This document shows, in pieces, positions 32,205 to 39,529 of a stretch of 44,044 nt of DNA; positions within the stretch are counted from its first letter, which is position 1, and each line of letters opens with the position of its first letter. The stretch comes from CAYURP01 sp964447175 (GTDB taxonomy: Bacteria; Zixibacteria; MSB-5A5; SM23-73-2): the NCBI GenBank assembly GCA_964447175.1, contig CAYURP010000024.1, forward strand, positions 1-44,044, in the 5' to 3' direction. Under the pieces are notes generated by a model. That model was not told where the DNA came from, made no database searches, and was given only the letters and a program-made list of their open reading frames with translations. The position numbers and the translations under genes are program-made.

Positions 32205-33392
32205 ATGAAAAGAAAACATATTGAAATAATCCTCTTAATCATCCTATTAATTTTTCTCTCCTTGTTTTTAAAAAATTCCTGGCATAAGATGAATGATTTT
32301 AAGGTAACCTACAGGGCAGCTACCCGGGTGCTTGACGGTGAGAATCTTTATAACTGGAGTGACGGACATTATGTATTCAAGTATTCTCCTTTTTTTGCTG
32401 TTTTTATTTCTCCTCTTGGTTTGACCCCATTTCCCTATGCTAAAATTTTCTGGATGGCTCTAATGGTTTTTGCTTTCTGGGGTGTTATTAAAGTTGGCAA
32501 ATATTTAATTATGAACCACAGATCGCCTCCGCCTTTTTTTTACATACTATTTCTACTTTTAATTGCCAGGTTTTTCTTAAGGGAGATTGAGCTGGGACAA
32601 ACCGATTTTCTTCAGCTTTTTCTAATTTTCTCTTTTATTTTATTCTTAGAAAAGGAAAAGGAGGTCCTGGGCGGGTTGTTTTTGGCGCTCTCTATTATGA
32701 TTAAATTAACTCCTTTGATTTTCATACCTTATCTGCTTTACAGGAGAAAATTTTCATCGGTCTTTTGGACTTTTGTTTTTGCCCTTTTGTTTTTTTCTGC
32801 CCCTTCATTGATCTATGGAATTGAAGGAAACATAGCCCTTTTAAAGGAATGGTATGGCTTTATGTCTTTATCCTCCCCGCCCCTTTTGGCTAATGATATG
32901 AACCAGTCCATTTTCGGTATGTTTTACCGATTTTTGACCAGTTCGGTCTATGGAGTGAATTTTGTGAATTTAAATCCGAATCTGGTAAACGCTCTGATTT
33001 ATATATTTGTGGTGATAGCCTATGTCTATCTTTTACTTTTAAATCGTTACTCCAGGGGAATTGAAAGTCCTTTACTACATTGCAGGGAGACAGTGGAATA
33101 TTCTTTTCTGCTTATTTTTATGTCTTTGTTTTCGCCCTTAGGATGGATTCAAAACTTCTCGTCTTTGATTCTGGCTTTTATGGTTCTGGTATATTACACA
33201 TTTAAGACCAACTTCCAAGACAAATTAGTCAACTTGCTTCTGATTTCATCCTTTATTTTAAGCTCAGCGATCAATTACGAGACCGTGGGGCGGAGGTTAA
33301 ACGATCTCTTCTTGTACTACTCCTTCATAACTCTGGGAGTGCTTCTGGTTCCCATAGCCCTGTCAAAGCTCAGACTCTCCAGGGTGGCTTAG
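32205..33392 (+). CDS. GT87-like polyprenyl-phosphate-sugar glycosyltransferase
   Basis: 395-aa integral membrane protein with an N-terminal membrane segment followed by about nine more. The loop DGENLYNWSDGHYVFKYSPFFAVFISPL near residues 42-70 is the pattern of the GT87 (DUF2029) family, mannosyltransferases of GT-C fold that use polyprenyl-phosphate sugars outside the membrane. Acidic residues in the first external loop (DFKVTYRAATRVLDGE) would be catalytic in this fold. It starts immediately after the GtrA-like gene. The donor and acceptor cannot be told from the sequence. Confidence 0.75.
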   Translation: MKRKHIEIILLIILLIFLSLFLKNSWHKMNDFKVTYRAATRVLDGENLYNWSDGHYVFKYSPFFAVFISPLGLTPFPYAKIFWMALMVFAFWGVIKVGKYLIMNHRSPPPFFYILFLLLIARFFLREIELGQTDFLQLFLIFSFILFLEKEKEVLGGLFLALSIMIKLTPLIFIPYLLYRRKFSSVFWTFVFALLFFSAPSLIYGIEGNIALLKEWYGFMSLSSPPLLANDMNQSIFGMFYRFLTSSVYGVNFVNLNPNLVNALIYIFVVIAYVYLLLLNRYSRGIESPLLHCRETVEYSFLLIFMSLFSPLGWIQNFSSLILAFMVLVYYTFKTNFQDKLVNLLLISSFILSSAINYETVGRRLNDLFLYYSFITLGVLLVPIALSKLRLSRVA

Positions 33393-33472
33393 TTTAAATC
33401 TTGCACAATTTCTTTTAAAACCTCAGATTTTGACGATAAAGATAGAGGAAATGTAGTTTTCAGGGGAGGAAG

Positions 33473-34834
33473 ATGGATAAGGCTCGAATTATGGTGATCG
33501 ACGATGAGGAGAGCATGTGTAAGTTTATGCAGATCATGCTCAAAAAGGAGGGGTATGAGGTTACCACCACTCAGAGCAGCCATGAGGCCCTGGATATCCT
33601 GAAGCAAAGAAATCACGATCTGATAATAGCTGATCTGATGATGCCGGAACTAAACGGTTTGGAATTGCTGGCCCGGGTTAAGAATCTTGACCCGGAAGCC
33701 AATTTCATCGTGATGACAGCCTATGCATCTGTTGACACAGCCATAGAGGCATTGAAAAAAGGAGCATACGATTACCTGACCAAGCCGTTTAAAGTGGATG
33801 AGATACGAATCGCCATTAAGAAAGCTCTGGAACAGAAAAGGATGAAAAGTGAGAACATCTCCCTTAAAAAGCAGCTTAAAAAAGAATTCAGTTTTGATAA
33901 CTTCATCGGCTCATCTCCTCAGATACTGGAAATGAGGAAGATGGCGGAGAAAGTAGCTCAATCCGATTCTACGGTTTTGATCCAGGGGGAGTCCGGAACC
34001 GGCAAGGAACTTGTGGCTAAAGCGATCCACTACTACTCCCAGAGATCGGATAAGCCTTTTGTGTCCATAAACTGCGCAGCCATCCCGGAGACCCTATTGG
34101 AATCGGAGCTTTTTGGACACCTGAGGGGTGCATTCACCGGCGCGGTCAAGGAAAAGGAAGGGCTTTTAAAAGTAGCTGATAGAGGTACTTTTTTCTTGGA
34201 TGAGATAGCCACCATCTCCCAGGCTATTCAGGTAAAACTATTGCGGGTACTGGAGGAAAAAGAGATAACTCCCGTGGGTGGAACCAAGCCCATGGAGGTA
34301 GATGTGAGACTCCTTACCGCAACCAATGCGGACCTGGAGCAGGAAGTTAAACTGGGGAGGTTCCGTCCGGATCTATTTTACCGGTTGAATGTTTTTCCCA
34401 TCACCATTCCCCCTTTAAGGGAAAGAAAAGACGATATAAAAATTCTGGTTTATCATTTCATAAAAAAATACTGTGAGAAATTGAAGATCGGCGAGAAGAA
34501 GATATCAGATGAAACACTGAAAAAGCTGATTGCCTATCCCTGGCCGGGTAATGTGAGAGAACTTGAGAATACAATAGAGAGGGCTGTTCTTTTATCCAAA
34601 GACGACGAGATCAGCATCAGCGAACTGCCCAAGAAAATTAACGAAAACGAACCGATCAATCTGGTTGATGAAGCCAAACTGGAAAATCCCACTCTGGAGG
34701 AGATCGAAAAAGCATATATATACTGGGTCCTGAAGAACTCAGGATGGCACAAAAGCAAAGCCTCCCAGATTCTGGGAATTGATAGCTCCACTCTCTACAG
34801 GAAAATTGAGAAATATGGACTGAAAGAAAAATAG
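33473..34834 (+). CDS. NtrC-family sigma-54 activator (PilR-like)
   Basis: 453-aa three-domain response regulator. The receiver (1-120) has VIDDEE and phospho-acceptor Asp54 (IIADLMMPELNG). The AAA+ domain has Walker A GESGTGKELVAKAIH, the sigma-54 contact motif GAFTGA, Walker B FFLDEIA, and the sensor segment RPDLFYRLNVFPI. The Fis-type helix-turn-helix is C-terminal (SKASQILGIDSSTLYRKIEKYG). A GGGAGGAAG box precedes the ATG. It lies directly upstream of a sigma-54 promoter and three pilins, as pilR does with pilA, so pilin control is the likely job. No PilS-like kinase is adjacent. Confidence 0.95.
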   Translation: MDKARIMVIDDEESMCKFMQIMLKKEGYEVTTTQSSHEALDILKQRNHDLIIADLMMPELNGLELLARVKNLDPEANFIVMTAYASVDTAIEALKKGAYDYLTKPFKVDEIRIAIKKALEQKRMKSENISLKKQLKKEFSFDNFIGSSPQILEMRKMAEKVAQSDSTVLIQGESGTGKELVAKAIHYYSQRSDKPFVSINCAAIPETLLESELFGHLRGAFTGAVKEKEGLLKVADRGTFFLDEIATISQAIQVKLLRVLEEKEITPVGGTKPMEVDVRLLTATNADLEQEVKLGRFRPDLFYRLNVFPITIPPLRERKDDIKILVYHFIKKYCEKLKIGEKKISDETLKKLIAYPWPGNVRELENTIERAVLLSKDDEISISELPKKINENEPINLVDEAKLENPTLEEIEKAYIYWVLKNSGWHKSKASQILGIDSSTLYRKIEKYGLKEK

Positions 34835-34966
34835 ATTTGCATTTTGCAATAATCAGAGCAAGATACAATCAATAAATAAAGGATAAAAAATTCAAACAAA
34901 AGAAAACACGGGAATAATTGGTTGCGACTCAATAGATTAGAAGAATATATGGAATGGGATATAATT

Positions 34967-34982
34967 GGGCATCAACTTTGCA
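34967..34982 (+). promoter_or_regulatory. Sigma-54 (-24/-12) promoter of the pilin genes
   Basis: GGCAT (-24 region, 34968-34972), five bases, then TTGCA (-12 region, 34978-34982). The GG and GC pairs are exactly 10 bases apart, as sigma-54 requires. It lies 75 bases before the first pilin ATG and 130 bases after the activator gene. Confidence 0.75.
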
Positions 34983-35057
34983 TAGATATCTTGAGAAAAT
35001 GAAAATAGAGGATAAAAAAATGAGAACCTTTAACGAAAGGAAGGGGGTGAAAAGACA

Positions 35058-35477
35058 ATGCTGAGCAAATTTCACAGATCTCAGAAAGGTTTCACCCTGA
35101 TTGAGTTGATGATCGTGGTAGTCATCATTGGTATCCTGGCAGCTCTGGCTATACCAAGGTTCATGAGAGCTACTACAAAGTCCAAGCAGTCAGAGGCTAA
35201 GCAGATCCTGAAGCAGATTTACGTTATGCAGAGAGCCTATCGGCAGGAGAAAGATACCTATACTGCCGACGGACTGAGTGCCTCAGCTGGTGGTAGCTTT
35301 GCAACCCTGGGCGTGGATATCATGAGTACAGCCAGATACAGTTACACCATCACCGCTGACTCCACCAGTTTCACAGCAACAGCTAATGCAAATCTGGATG
35401 ATGATGTAGCTGTGGATACCTGGACGATTAATGAGAGTGGTACTCTGACGTGCACCAGTAATGATGCTGAAACCTAA
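35058..35477 (+). CDS. pilA: Type IV pilin 1
   Basis: 139-aa type IV prepilin. The class III leader ends KG, with cleavage before FTLIELMIVVVIIGILAALA; Glu5 of the mature protein, needed for assembly, is present. After the long N-terminal helix the globular part carries a central SASAGGSF segment and an aspartate-rich DDDVAVDTW near the end, and only one Cys (CTSNDAET), so no disulfide loop. GGAAGGGGGTG precedes the ATG. It is the first of three tandem paralogues and the only one directly behind the sigma-54 promoter. Confidence 0.95.
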   Translation: MLSKFHRSQKGFTLIELMIVVVIIGILAALAIPRFMRATTKSKQSEAKQILKQIYVMQRAYRQEKDTYTADGLSASAGGSFATLGVDIMSTARYSYTITADSTSFTATANANLDDDVAVDTWTINESGTLTCTSNDAET

Positions 35478-35501
35478 TTTCACTGGTTATCAGTTAAAAT
35501 C

Positions 35502-35528
35502 GGGGACAAGGGATTGTCCCCTTTTTTT
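35502..35528 (+). terminator. Terminator or attenuator after pilin 1
   Basis: Perfect 8-bp stem GGGGACAA / TTGTCCCC, loop GGGA, then seven T. It lies between pilin 1 and pilin 2, so pilin 1 should be made in excess and the next two by read-through or a separate promoter. Confidence 0.88.
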
Positions 35529-35546
35529 CAACCATCAGAGGAGAAG

Positions 35547-35966
35547 ATGTTGAAGAAGTTTCGAAAGCCAATAAGAGGATTTTCATTGATCGAATTACTT
35601 GTAGTTGTAGCCGTAATAGGTGTTTTAGCTGGCATAGCAATTCCACGCTTTATGATGACCACTGCTAAATCTAAACAGGCAGAGGCAAAAGGTATTCTGA
35701 AACAGATTTACAAAATGCAGAGGGTACATCATCAGGAACATGATACCTATGCTGGCAATGGACAAAGCGCCTCAGCTAACGGCAGTTTCAATAGTCTGGA
35801 TATTGTAATTATGAGTTCAGCCAGATATACCTATTTCATAATAGCGGATTCAACCAAATTCACAGCCATGGCTTTTGTCAATCTGGATGACGATGCGATT
35901 ATCGATACCTGGACTATAGATCAGACCGGTAATCTGCAATGCATAATCAACGATGCCGAGATTTAA
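35547..35966 (+). CDS. Type IV pilin 2
   Basis: 139-aa paralogue of pilin 1. It has the leader ending RG, mature start FSLIELLVVVAVIGVLAGIA with Glu5, then the same KQAEAKGILKQIY motif and a closing DDDAIIDTW. I chose ATG 35547 because AGAGGAG ends 3 bases upstream; the in-frame start at 35514 lies inside the terminator hairpin. It diverges more from the other two in the transmembrane helix and body (MAFVNLDDDA), so it may be a minor pilin or a specialised subunit. Confidence 0.93.
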   Translation: MLKKFRKPIRGFSLIELLVVVAVIGVLAGIAIPRFMMTTAKSKQAEAKGILKQIYKMQRVHHQEHDTYAGNGQSASANGSFNSLDIVIMSSARYTYFIIADSTKFTAMAFVNLDDDAIIDTWTIDQTGNLQCIINDAEI

Positions 35967-35984
35967 TTCGGAATAGAGGGAAAA

Positions 35985-36407
35985 ATGTTAAACAGATTAC
36001 ATAAAGCAAACAAAGGCTTCACGCTGATCGAGTTAATGATAGTGGTGGTGATAATCGGCATACTGGCCTCTTTAGCCATTCCTCGGTTCATGACAGCTGC
36101 AGCTAAAACCAAACAAGCTGAGGCGAAAACAATTCTAAAACAGATTTATGTTAACCAGAGAACCTACCGCCAGGAGAAGGATACCTACGTGGACTATGCC
36201 GGTAACGATCAATCAGCAGGCGGGACATTCTCCGAGATATGGGTGGAGATTATGCAGAGCGCTCGATATACATATTCCATAACTGCTGATTCCAATTCCT
36301 TTACAGCTACCGCTTCGGGTAACATCGATGATGATGTCACTATAGATACCTGGAGTATCAACCAGAGTGGTAATCTGCAGTGTACTTCCAATGACGTTGA
36401 AGGTTAA
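35985..36407 (+). CDS. Type IV pilin 3
   Basis: 140-aa pilin, closer to pilin 1 than to pilin 2. The leader ends KG, and the mature N-terminus FTLIELMIVVVIIGILASLA is nearly identical to pilin 1. The body shares AKTILKQIYVNQRTYRQEKDTY and the closing IDDDVTIDTW. It follows pilin 2 by 18 bases with GAGGGA as a ribosome binding site. The three paralogues probably arose by tandem duplication. Confidence 0.94.
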   Translation: MLNRLHKANKGFTLIELMIVVVIIGILASLAIPRFMTAAAKTKQAEAKTILKQIYVNQRTYRQEKDTYVDYAGNDQSAGGTFSEIWVEIMQSARYTYSITADSNSFTATASGNIDDDVTIDTWSINQSGNLQCTSNDVEG

Positions 36408-36521
36408 TTCCTCTCAGAATTAAATAGCTCTCTTTATTTTTCAAAAAGTTGATCTTATAATTATAGTACTTGTGTTTTTTTTTTGATTTTTTATATTTAA
36501 GGATATTTTGCGGAGTATTCA

Positions 36522-37511
36522 TTGAAACTTAGCGGGAAAAGTGTACTGGTAACTGGTGCTGGTGGTTTTGTGGGGAGCCATCTGGTTGAAGTTCTGGTGC
36601 AAATAGGAGCTAAAGTAAAAGCCTTCGTACACTATAACTCCAGAAATGACTGGGGAATGCTTAAATGGGCGGACAGAGGGATTTTAAATCAGGTTAAAGT
36701 TGTTTCAGGCGATATCCGGGATTCAGATGGTATCAGAAAAATAATAAAAGGACAGGATATAGTTATCCATCTGGCAGCCTTGATCGGAATTCCATACTCC
36801 TATGTAAATCCTTTAGATGTAGCTGAAACAAACATTCAGGGGACTTTGAATTTTCTTTTAGCAGCTAAAGAATTCGGGATCGAAAAATTCATCCATACCT
36901 CCACCAGCGAGGTTTACGGAACTGCCCAATACGTGCCCATGGACGAAAATCACCCCATAAATCCCCAATCCCCCTATGCAGCCACTAAAGCCAGCGCAGA
37001 TCAGTTAGTTTTGAGTTTTTACCATACCTATGAACTGCCAGTGGGCATAATCAGACCTTTTAATATCTACGGTCCCAGGCAGTCAGCCCGCTCGGTAATA
37101 CCCAGCATTATAATGCAAGCCCTGACAAAAAATGAAATCAAAATAGGATCGGTTTCCACATCCAGGGATTTGACCTACATTTCAGATTCAGTCAAAGGAT
37201 TTATCCAGTTTGCCGAGTGCGATAGGATTGCAGGAGAGGTAGTCAATTTAGGCTCGGAAAACGAGATTTCCGTTAAGAATCTGATTGAAATAGTTGAAAA
37301 AAACGTCAATAAGAAAGTGAAAATTATCCAGGAGGACCAAAGAAAAAGACCTGAAAAATCGGAAGTGCAAAGGCTGGTATCAAAATCGGATAAGGCGAAA
37401 ATATTGTTCGGGTGGAAAACCGAAACAGGAATCGAGCAAGGGATCCAAAAGACTATTTCCTGGATAAGGGACAATATCGATTTCTATAAAAAAGAGATCT
37501 ATAATATTTGA
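36522..37511 (+). CDS. NAD-dependent sugar epimerase/dehydratase (LegB-like)
   Basis: 329-aa short-chain dehydrogenase of the extended type. The NAD-binding motif is GAGGFVG at residues 12-18, the catalytic triad lies in TSTSEVYGT and YAATKAS, and the substrate loop reads RPFNIYGPRQSARS. The combination SEVYG...MDENHPINPQSPYAATK resembles NDP-sugar 4,6-dehydratases such as LegB or Gmd more than UDP-galactose epimerase. The start is TTG at 36522 with GGAG upstream. A nucleotidyltransferase and an aminotransferase follow, which together would make an NDP-4-amino-4,6-dideoxy sugar. The exact sugar is not determined. Confidence 0.85.
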   Translation: MKLSGKSVLVTGAGGFVGSHLVEVLVQIGAKVKAFVHYNSRNDWGMLKWADRGILNQVKVVSGDIRDSDGIRKIIKGQDIVIHLAALIGIPYSYVNPLDVAETNIQGTLNFLLAAKEFGIEKFIHTSTSEVYGTAQYVPMDENHPINPQSPYAATKASADQLVLSFYHTYELPVGIIRPFNIYGPRQSARSVIPSIIMQALTKNEIKIGSVSTSRDLTYISDSVKGFIQFAECDRIAGEVVNLGSENEISVKNLIEIVEKNVNKKVKIIQEDQRKRPEKSEVQRLVSKSDKAKILFGWKTETGIEQGIQKTISWIRDNIDFYKKEIYNI

Positions 37512-37515
37512 CAAT

Positions 37516-38223
37516 ATGAAAGTGGTTATCTTAGCTGGAGGGGAGGGGAGAAGGCTGGAGCCTTATACTGTGGTTTTGCCCAAGCCCTTGATGCCCGTGG
37601 GTGATTATCCAATACTTGAGATCATTATCAGACAACTGAAAAGTTATGGTTTTGAAGATATCACCCTGGCCGTGGGGTATCTGGGGAATATCATCCAGAG
37701 TTTCTTTAACAATGGCGATAAATGGAGGGTTAAAATCGACTATAACTTTGAGGACAAGCCCTTAGGTACTGTGGGCTCTTTAAGCTACATAAAGGGTCTG
37801 GACAGGACTTTTCTGGTGATGAACGGCGATCTTCTGACCTCCTTTGATTTTTCAAAATTCATAAAATACCATCAAGAAAAGAAAAACATAGCCACCATTG
37901 CGGTGACCAATAGAAAACTTTCAGTCGACTATGGTGTGCTGGAATCTAATCAGCAAAATGAACTAACCAAATATGTTGAAAAACCTGACCTGGCTTATAA
38001 AGTGAGCATGGGCATATATCTTTTCGAGCCTGAGATTTTAAAATATATTCCAAAAGGGGAGAGGCTTGATTTTCCTGAACTGATGCAAATTCTTCTCAAA
38101 AATGGAGAAAAAGTCTCAATATATGAATCAAATGATTTCTGGCTGGATTTAGGAAGGCCAGAAGATTATAAAAAGGGTATTGAAGAATTCGAAAAGATCA
38201 AAAATAAGTTATTCAAAAAATAA
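37516..38223 (+). CDS. Sugar-1-phosphate nucleotidyltransferase
   Basis: 235-aa enzyme joining a sugar-1-phosphate to a nucleotide. The signature LAGGEGRRLEPYTVVLPKPLMPVG sits at residues 6-29, with VMNGDLLTSFDF (metal-binding Asp) near 105 and GRPEDYKKGIEEF at the end. There is no left-handed beta-helix acyltransferase domain, so it is a single-domain enzyme of the RmlA/mannose-1-phosphate guanylyltransferase type. It sits 4 bases after the dehydratase gene and presumably supplies its NDP-sugar substrate. Confidence 0.88.
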   Translation: MKVVILAGGEGRRLEPYTVVLPKPLMPVGDYPILEIIIRQLKSYGFEDITLAVGYLGNIIQSFFNNGDKWRVKIDYNFEDKPLGTVGSLSYIKGLDRTFLVMNGDLLTSFDFSKFIKYHQEKKNIATIAVTNRKLSVDYGVLESNQQNELTKYVEKPDLAYKVSMGIYLFEPEILKYIPKGERLDFPELMQILLKNGEKVSIYESNDFWLDLGRPEDYKKGIEEFEKIKNKLFKK

Positions 38224-38259
38224 TGAATGGAGTGTTAACCTTCAGGTTGACCTATTTTT

Positions 38260-39408
38260 ATGAAGTGGAGAGTAGCCTTAGCTGATCTGGATTTTGATCA
38301 AAGGGAATTAAATCAGTTAATCAAAGTCTTTAAAAACAAATGGCTGACAATGGGGGAGAGGGTAAAGGAATTCGAGAGGAGATTTGCCCAGTTTCTGGGA
38401 GTAAGATATTGCATAGCCACATCCAGCGGCACCGGAGCACTGCATCTGGCTTTGAAATCATTAGGTCTTAAGCCAGGTGATGAGATATTAGTTCCTGCTT
38501 TAACCTTTGTAGCCTCGGCCAATTCAGTTCTTTACAATGGCGCAAAGCCTGTTTTTGTCGATTCCACAAACTTAGATGATTTCAATATATCAGTAGAAGA
38601 TCTGGAAAAAAATATAACCCGCAGATCAAAAGCATTAATAGTTGTTCATTATGCTGGCTATTTGGCTAATATGAACGAGATCAGAAAAATTGCTAAAAAG
38701 AGAAATCTTTTTATAATAGAGGATGCAGCACACGCAGTAGGAGCTAAGCTTCATAATAAGATGGCAGGCAATTTAGGAACATTGGGCTGTTTCAGTTTCT
38801 TTTCAAATAAAAATTTAGCTACTGGCGAAGGGGGAATGGTTGCAACCAATGACAAGAAGCTGGCTCAGAACATAAGATTATGCCGTTCGCACGGAATGAC
38901 CACCTTAACCTGGGAACGCCACACAAAAAGAGCCATCTCCTATGATGTTTTGGATTTAGGCTATAACTATCGAATGACCGAGCTGAGCGCTGCTTTAGGA
39001 ATAGAGCAGTTAAAAAAGCTTAAAAAGAATAATCTCAAGAGAAAAAAGCTCACAGATTTATATGTTCAGAATTTGAACAGTATAGAGGGTTTGCATATCC
39101 CCTTTCAGAATTACCTAAGAGACTCATCTTATCACATTTTCCCGATTCTTTTAGATAAGAGGATAAATCGAAAAAGATTCATAGAGGGTTTAAGACAAAA
39201 AGGAATCCAGACCTCTATCCATTACCCGCCAGTTCATCAATTCACATATTATAAGAGGATATTGAAAACCTCAAAATTACGCCTCCCCATAGCAGAACAG
39301 ATCGGTGCCTGCGAGGTGACCCTGCCCCTGCATCCTTTGATGAGCCAGAAGGATGTAATTTATGTTTGTGATAAGGTGAGAAGAATATTAAGGAATTTAG
39401 GAACCTAA
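38260..39408 (+). CDS. DegT/DnrJ/EryC1 family sugar aminotransferase
   Basis: 382-aa PLP-dependent enzyme that aminates a keto-sugar nucleotide. Motifs: TSSGTGALHLALKSLGLKPGD, the EDAAHAVGA aspartate segment near 155, the PLP lysine in FFSNKNLATGEGG near residue 184, and RMTELSAALGIEQL. It would act on the 4-keto product of the dehydratase upstream to give a 4-amino sugar. The last gene before a convergent minus-strand gene; the 121-base gap has only a weak AATCACGTGATT palindrome with a T-run as terminator candidate. Confidence 0.92.
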   Translation: MKWRVALADLDFDQRELNQLIKVFKNKWLTMGERVKEFERRFAQFLGVRYCIATSSGTGALHLALKSLGLKPGDEILVPALTFVASANSVLYNGAKPVFVDSTNLDDFNISVEDLEKNITRRSKALIVVHYAGYLANMNEIRKIAKKRNLFIIEDAAHAVGAKLHNKMAGNLGTLGCFSFFSNKNLATGEGGMVATNDKKLAQNIRLCRSHGMTTLTWERHTKRAISYDVLDLGYNYRMTELSAALGIEQLKKLKKNNLKRKKLTDLYVQNLNSIEGLHIPFQNYLRDSSYHIFPILLDKRINRKRFIEGLRQKGIQTSIHYPPVHQFTYYKRILKTSKLRLPIAEQIGACEVTLPLHPLMSQKDVIYVCDKVRRILRNLGT

Positions 39409-39529
39409 ACGTCGACGATTTACAAAACAGCAGCTCAACAATATCGATGTAATCACGTGATTTTTTCCTGAAGAGAGACAGTAACATACCATGTCTGATG
39501 AACCTCAAAGTTGACCTGTAATCTGCATA

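Noticed and set aside
34534..34868. Minus-strand ORFs over the end of the activator gene
   Set aside because: Antisense shadows of a clear Fis-type helix-turn-helix coding region.
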